Assembly: GCF_002192415.1 (NCBI RefSeq)
Contig: NZ_CP021780.1
Coordinates: 8,246,001 to 8,310,000, forward strand
DNA from: Paenibacillus donghaensis
GTDB lineage: Bacteria; Bacillota; Bacilli; Paenibacillales; Paenibacillaceae
Reading direction: 5' to 3'
DNA length: 64,000 nucleotides
In this document: in pieces, positions 60,880 through 64,000 of the stretch
How positions within the stretch are numbered: the stretch's first letter is position 1
Layout of the letters: each line of letters begins with the position of its first letter
The notes under the pieces: generated by a model
What the model saw: the letters and a program-made list of their open reading frames with translations, nothing else
Database searches by the model: none
Told to the model about the DNA's origin: nothing
Made by a program: the position numbers and the translations under genes

Positions 60880-61712
60880 TGAATGCAAAATCCAAAGGCA
60901 GATGGAATATCGTCATTGAAGTGATTATGATTCTTCTGGCGCTTCTGTTCCTCTCGCCATTCTATTTCTTGCTGGCGAACTCGGTGAAATCCTTCGGTGA
61001 AATCCTGAGCAATGCGGCAAGCTGGCCGCAGGAATTCATGTGGTCGAACTATTCCAATGCATGGAAGCTGGCCCGTTTCAGTGAAGCCTTCCGGAATTCG
61101 TTCATTGTTACAGTAATCAGTGTTATTCTGATCTCGCTGTTCAGTGCGATGGCAGCCTACCGTATGGTTCGTGCCAACACACGATTCAACCAAGTTCTGC
61201 TGCTTCTGTTCGTGGCAGCCATGGTGGTTCCGTTCCAGACGATCATGATTCCAATCCTGAAGGTCGTAAATATTGTTGGAGTGAACAATTCCTTCGCAGG
61301 TCTGATTATTACGAACCTGGGGATCAGCGTTCCCATGGCGATCTTCCTGTTCCATGGTTTCATCAAATCAGTGCCTCTTGAGATTGAAGAGGCGGCAACC
61401 GTAGATGGCTGTAATCCGATCTCGGCATTCTTCCGGATCGTGCTTCCCTTGCTGAAACCGATGCTTATGACGATCATCGTCCTTAATGCGCTTGGGATAT
61501 GGAATGACTACCTGCTTCCGTCGTTGATTCTTCAGGCGCCCGAGCTGCGTACGATCCCGCTGGCAACCTTCTCGTTCTTCGGACAATATACGAAGCAATG
61601 GGATATGGCGCTTCCGGCGCTTACGCTCGGAGTGGCTCCAATCGTAATTTTCTATCTGTTCATGCAGCGTTACATTGTTGAGGGAATAGCGGCTGGCTCG
61701 GTGAAAGGTTAA
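60879..61712 (+). CDS. CUT1 sugar ABC transporter permease, MalG type
   Basis: Inner-membrane permease of 277 residues, with hydrophobic segments from VIMILLALLFLSPFYFLLAN on and docking loop EAATVDGCNPISAFFRIVLP. The C-terminus RYIVEGIAAGSVKG is typical. AAGGAGG lies about 8 nt before the ATG, inside the end of the partner gene. A 58-bp gap with its own ribosome site leads to the binding-protein gene. The substrate is unknown; regulation by the divergent YesN/YesM pair is likely. Confidence 0.94.
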   Translation: MNAKSKGRWNIVIEVIMILLALLFLSPFYFLLANSVKSFGEILSNAASWPQEFMWSNYSNAWKLARFSEAFRNSFIVTVISVILISLFSAMAAYRMVRANTRFNQVLLLLFVAAMVVPFQTIMIPILKVVNIVGVNNSFAGLIITNLGISVPMAIFLFHGFIKSVPLEIEEAATVDGCNPISAFFRIVLPLLKPMLMTIIVLNALGIWNDYLLPSLILQAPELRTIPLATFSFFGQYTKQWDMALPALTLGVAPIVIFYLFMQRYIVEGIAAGSVKG

Positions 61713-61770
61713 CACCGAGCCTTACGTTCCAAATATAACAGCAGTTAAATTATTCAAGGGGGAAATTAGA

Positions 61771-63078
61771 ATGATGAAGAAACGTTCTGCACTGGTAATG
61801 TCATCTGTAATGCTGATGACAGTTGTGCTTGCGGCATGTGGCGGAAATTCCAATAATACTGCAACAAATACTGGCTCAAATGGAAGCGCTGGCAAACCTG
61901 CCGGTGAAGTGAAAACGGTTAAGATTTTCCAGTTCAAGACTGAAATTGTTGAAGGACTCAATGAGCTGAAGGTTGAATTCGAAAAAGAAAACCCTAACAT
62001 CAAGCTGGATATCCAAACCGTCGGCGGTGGCGCAGACTATGGAGCAGCCCTCAAAACTAAATTCGCTTCCGGCGATGCACCTGACATTTTCTCTAACGGC
62101 GGATATGCCGAAATGGGTCTGTGGGCCGATAAATTGGAAGACCTGTCCGATCAGCCTTGGGTTAAGGATCTGATTCCAATGGCTGCAGAGCCAATGACCA
62201 AAGACGGCAAAACCTACGGCATGCCGATGAACCTTGAAGGTATCGGATATGTATACAATAAAGATTTGTTCGAAAAAGCCGGTATCACCGAAACTCCAAA
62301 AACGATCACTGAGCTTGAAGAAGCTGCTAAAAAACTGCAGGCTATCGACGTTATTCCTTTCGGAAACGCCTACCAGGAATGGTGGCTGCTGGGCAACCAG
62401 GGTATCAGCGTAGCTTTTGCCCAGCAAGACAATGTGGATGAATTCATCAGCGGGCTGAATGCCGGCACTTCTACTATCGTAGGCAACCCCGTATTCAAGG
62501 AATGGAGCAACCTGCTGAAATTGACCGTGAAATACGGACAGAAGAACCCGCTGACAACGGATGCCAACACACACCTGGCCATGTTCGCCAATGGTGAAAC
62601 AGCGATGATGCAAGAAGGCAACTGGGCGCAAACGCTGGTTGACAATATCAAACCTGATATGAACATTGGCATGTTCCCTATGCCGATCAATGATAACGCC
62701 GAGAAAAATAACAAATTGACTGTTGGGATTCCTGCCAACCTGGTTGTGAACAAAGAATCAGGCTCTAAGGAAGAAGCCAAGACCTTCCTGAACTGGCTTG
62801 TAACCTCCGACATGGGTAAAGAATACATCACCAAAAAGTGGAAGTTCATCCCTGCACTGTCCACTATCGAAGCTACGCCTGAAGATATCGGAAAGCTTGG
62901 CTCCGATGTATGGCAATATGTGAAGGATGGCAAGGTATACGGTCTGCAATCCTCTAAATTCCCTGATGGTGTAACCCAAGAATTCGCTAGCGTAATCCAA
63001 CAGCTGATTGCTGACAAAGTAGATGAAGCTGGCTGGGAACAAGGTATGCAAGCCGCTTGGGACAAGCTGAAGAAATAA
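61771..63078 (+). CDS. Extracellular solute-binding lipoprotein
   Basis: Surface lipoprotein of 435 residues. Lipobox LAAC with the lipidated Cys at 23, an Asn/Thr/Gly-rich spacer, then a type 1 sugar-binding domain (VKIFQFKTEIVEGLNELK, FASGDAPDIFSNGGYAEMGL, MFANGETAMMQEGNWAQ). CAAGGGGG lies about 10 nt before the start; a second ATG follows directly and is equally possible. Codon use is strongly biased towards preferred codons, as expected for a highly expressed binding protein. It completes the importer with the permeases at 59998 and 60879 and ends in a strong terminator. Ligand unknown; no glycosidase gene adjoins this operon. Confidence 0.94.
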   Translation: MMKKRSALVMSSVMLMTVVLAACGGNSNNTATNTGSNGSAGKPAGEVKTVKIFQFKTEIVEGLNELKVEFEKENPNIKLDIQTVGGGADYGAALKTKFASGDAPDIFSNGGYAEMGLWADKLEDLSDQPWVKDLIPMAAEPMTKDGKTYGMPMNLEGIGYVYNKDLFEKAGITETPKTITELEEAAKKLQAIDVIPFGNAYQEWWLLGNQGISVAFAQQDNVDEFISGLNAGTSTIVGNPVFKEWSNLLKLTVKYGQKNPLTTDANTHLAMFANGETAMMQEGNWAQTLVDNIKPDMNIGMFPMPINDNAEKNNKLTVGIPANLVVNKESGSKEEAKTFLNWLVTSDMGKEYITKKWKFIPALSTIEATPEDIGKLGSDVWQYVKDGKVYGLQSSKFPDGVTQEFASVIQQLIADKVDEAGWEQGMQAAWDKLKK

Positions 63079-63100
63079 AAGGTTATAAACAAAAGCTATA

Positions 63101-63116
63101 GGTTCACGTTCTATAT
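63101..63116. repeat. Fragment of the ~105-bp palindromic element
   Basis: GGTTCACGTTCTATAT matches one terminal repeat of the family. The rest is missing. It lies between the binding-protein gene and its terminator. Confidence 0.5.
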
Positions 63117-63130
63117 CGGTTGCAAACAGC

Positions 63131-63183
63131 AGAGCTGCTCTTCTCGCTTCATCCCAATAGATGAAGCAGAGAGCAGCTTTTTC
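63131..63183 (+). terminator. Intrinsic terminator after the transporter operon
   Basis: AGAGCTGCTCT and AGAGAGCAGCT pair, with an inner stem CTTCATC/GATGAAG, followed by TTTTT. Confidence 0.88.
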
Positions 63184-63258
63184 GTGTAAGATTTGGATCT
63201 GGATGTGGCTGCCTTCGATTACTATCCGAACACTTCCCGTAACTCCCAGTGCATGCCC

Positions 63259-63864
63259 TTAACCCTTGCGGGTTAAGTTAATATGATCCAGATCGGTGCT
63301 GTTGTTGAAGATGAACTCCAGTTTATAGTCGCCACGGATATAGGTAAGTTTGGTCTGCTTGACCTTGCCGGTTGTGATTGTAGTTGTGGAGCTTGGCGCG
63401 TACCATTGCTGCTTCAGAATCTTCATGGTGATGCCGCCGATATTCGTCTGGCGCTCTACATGGGTGCCGAAATATCGCATTTCACTCAGCGTGTTCGATT
63501 TATAAGCAAAAGCATATCCGGGATTCCCCATATTTGCGCCGTACGCATCGAAGCCAGTGGCACTGCTGCGCGGCACATCGGGACTGCCAAAGGAGCGGAG
63601 AATGTCAGCTCTTGCTGTTTGGCCGATGGTGAATTTCGCTGCCCGTCCTGGGAATTGGCCTTTGAGTGCAGGTTTATAGAAGCTGTTCAGTGTTTCTACA
63701 GCATGCTCCGTATCGCTAGCCGTTGGAGCCGGTTGTCTGCTGCTGGCCGCTGATGCCTGGTGCGCAGGTGCTAACAGATCATTGAAGCCCAAGGTTCCGG
63801 CAACGGCTGCTCCGGTTATTATGGCAGCAAGGGCTGCTTTGGTTATAGTTCTCACGAAGTTCAT
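63259..63864 (-). CDS. yjgB: YjgB-like (DUF4309) secreted protein
   Basis: Exported protein of 201 residues with a signal peptide (ITKAALAAIITGAAVAGTLG, likely cleaved near ASA, about residue 40). The mature part contains GRAAKFTIGQTARADILRSFG then YGANMGNPGYAFAYK and ends FNNSTDLDHINLTRKG, as in YjgB-type proteins, which are about 190-210 residues. The function of that family is unknown. AAGGAGGAG lies about 8 nt before the ATG. Two direct repeats containing TTGACA lie upstream, one of which could be the -35 box. It is convergent with the transporter operon and not obviously linked to it. Confidence 0.85.
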   Translation of the reverse strand: MNFVRTITKAALAAIITGAAVAGTLGFNDLLAPAHQASAASSRQPAPTASDTEHAVETLNSFYKPALKGQFPGRAAKFTIGQTARADILRSFGSPDVPRSSATGFDAYGANMGNPGYAFAYKSNTLSEMRYFGTHVERQTNIGGITMKILKQQWYAPSSTTTITTGKVKQTKLTYIRGDYKLEFIFNNSTDLDHINLTRKG

Positions 63865-63915
63865 TAGTATCTCCTCCTTGTAAACATGTTGATGTAATTA
63901 ACTCAACTTTCCCTA

Positions 63916-63969
63916 TGTCAATTTTTGATAGGCGGAATTTCTGTGGATAAGTCGGGTGTCAATTTTTGA
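63916..63969 (-). promoter_or_regulatory. Direct repeats with TTGACA upstream of the YjgB-like gene
   Basis: TCAAAAATTGACA (minus strand) occurs at 63916-63928 and 63957-63969, 41 bp apart. The inner copy gives a -35 TTGACA with a TAATTA about 15 bp on. TTATCCACA, a DnaA-box match, lies between them. Promoter assignment is tentative. Confidence 0.45.
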
Positions 63970-64000
63970 CGGGGGACTGAGATAATAAGGTTGTAGACTG

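Noticed and set aside
63942..63950. DnaA box and replication origin
   Set aside because: A single TTATCCACA without further boxes, an AT-rich unwinding tract or dnaA/dnaN genes is expected by chance.

Overview
The window looks like a chromosomal segment of a Paenibacillus-type Firmicute. The pointers are YesM/YesN-type two-component systems beside CUT1 sugar ABC transporters, strong AGGAGG ribosome binding sites with frequent GTG/TTG starts, a DUF5696/YIP1/NHL transporter operon of the kind seen in Paenibacillaceae, and many intergenic palindromic repeats. Genus assignment is inference; no rRNA or tRNA gene is present to confirm it.

Most of the window is devoted to plant polysaccharide use. 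Positions 1-6600 (minus strand) hold a solute-binding lipoprotein, two permeases, a sensor kinase and a response regulator (cut by the window start). Divergent from them are a GH2 beta-mannosidase and a GH36 alpha-galactosidase (6.8-11.5 kb), which together suggest uptake and breakdown of galactomannan-type oligosaccharides. Positions 12.3-15.9 kb are an AT-rich insert: a small secreted protein divergent from a three-gene ABC exporter, bracketed by two copies of a ~105-bp palindromic element. Next come a CYTH protein, threonine synthase, a PucR/CdaR-type regulator with a perfect 19-bp palindrome in its divergent promoter region, and an Old-Yellow-Enzyme/acetoacetate-decarboxylase-like/SDR cluster, then a Gfo/Idh/MocA oxidoreductase with a radical SAM protein (to 25.8 kb).

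The largest unit, 26.6-44.1 kb, is a LacI-type regulator divergent from an operon encoding a solute-binding lipoprotein, a 977-residue fusion of carbohydrate-binding-like domains to a solute-binding domain, two separate permease pairs, an NHL-repeat protein, a YIP1-like membrane protein, a DUF5696-like extracellular protein, an intracellular GH26 mannanase-like enzyme and a secreted GH5-CBM_X2-CBM46 enzyme. It is the best candidate here for a poorly described system: several surface proteins built around a duplicated importer. A large methyltransferase follows.

Positions 48.2-52.8 kb carry an AraC regulator, a YicI-type GH31 alpha-xylosidase and an SGNH esterase (a xyloglucan side-chain theme). 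A complete IS4-family element (46.5-48.1 kb, with a 9-bp target duplication) and an IS256-family element with a frameshifted transposase (53.1-54.5 kb) both sit inside older intergenic repeats. Positions 54.5-56.4 kb are almost entirely repeats, including a 57-bp minisatellite. The window ends with another YesN/YesM pair divergent from a third CUT1 transporter, and a YjgB-like secreted protein.

None of the sugar importers has its own ATPase gene, so they probably share an MsmX-type ATPase encoded elsewhere. At least four families of dispersed intergenic repeats occur. The ~105-bp family shows compensating changes in its inner stem, which implies that the folded form is maintained.
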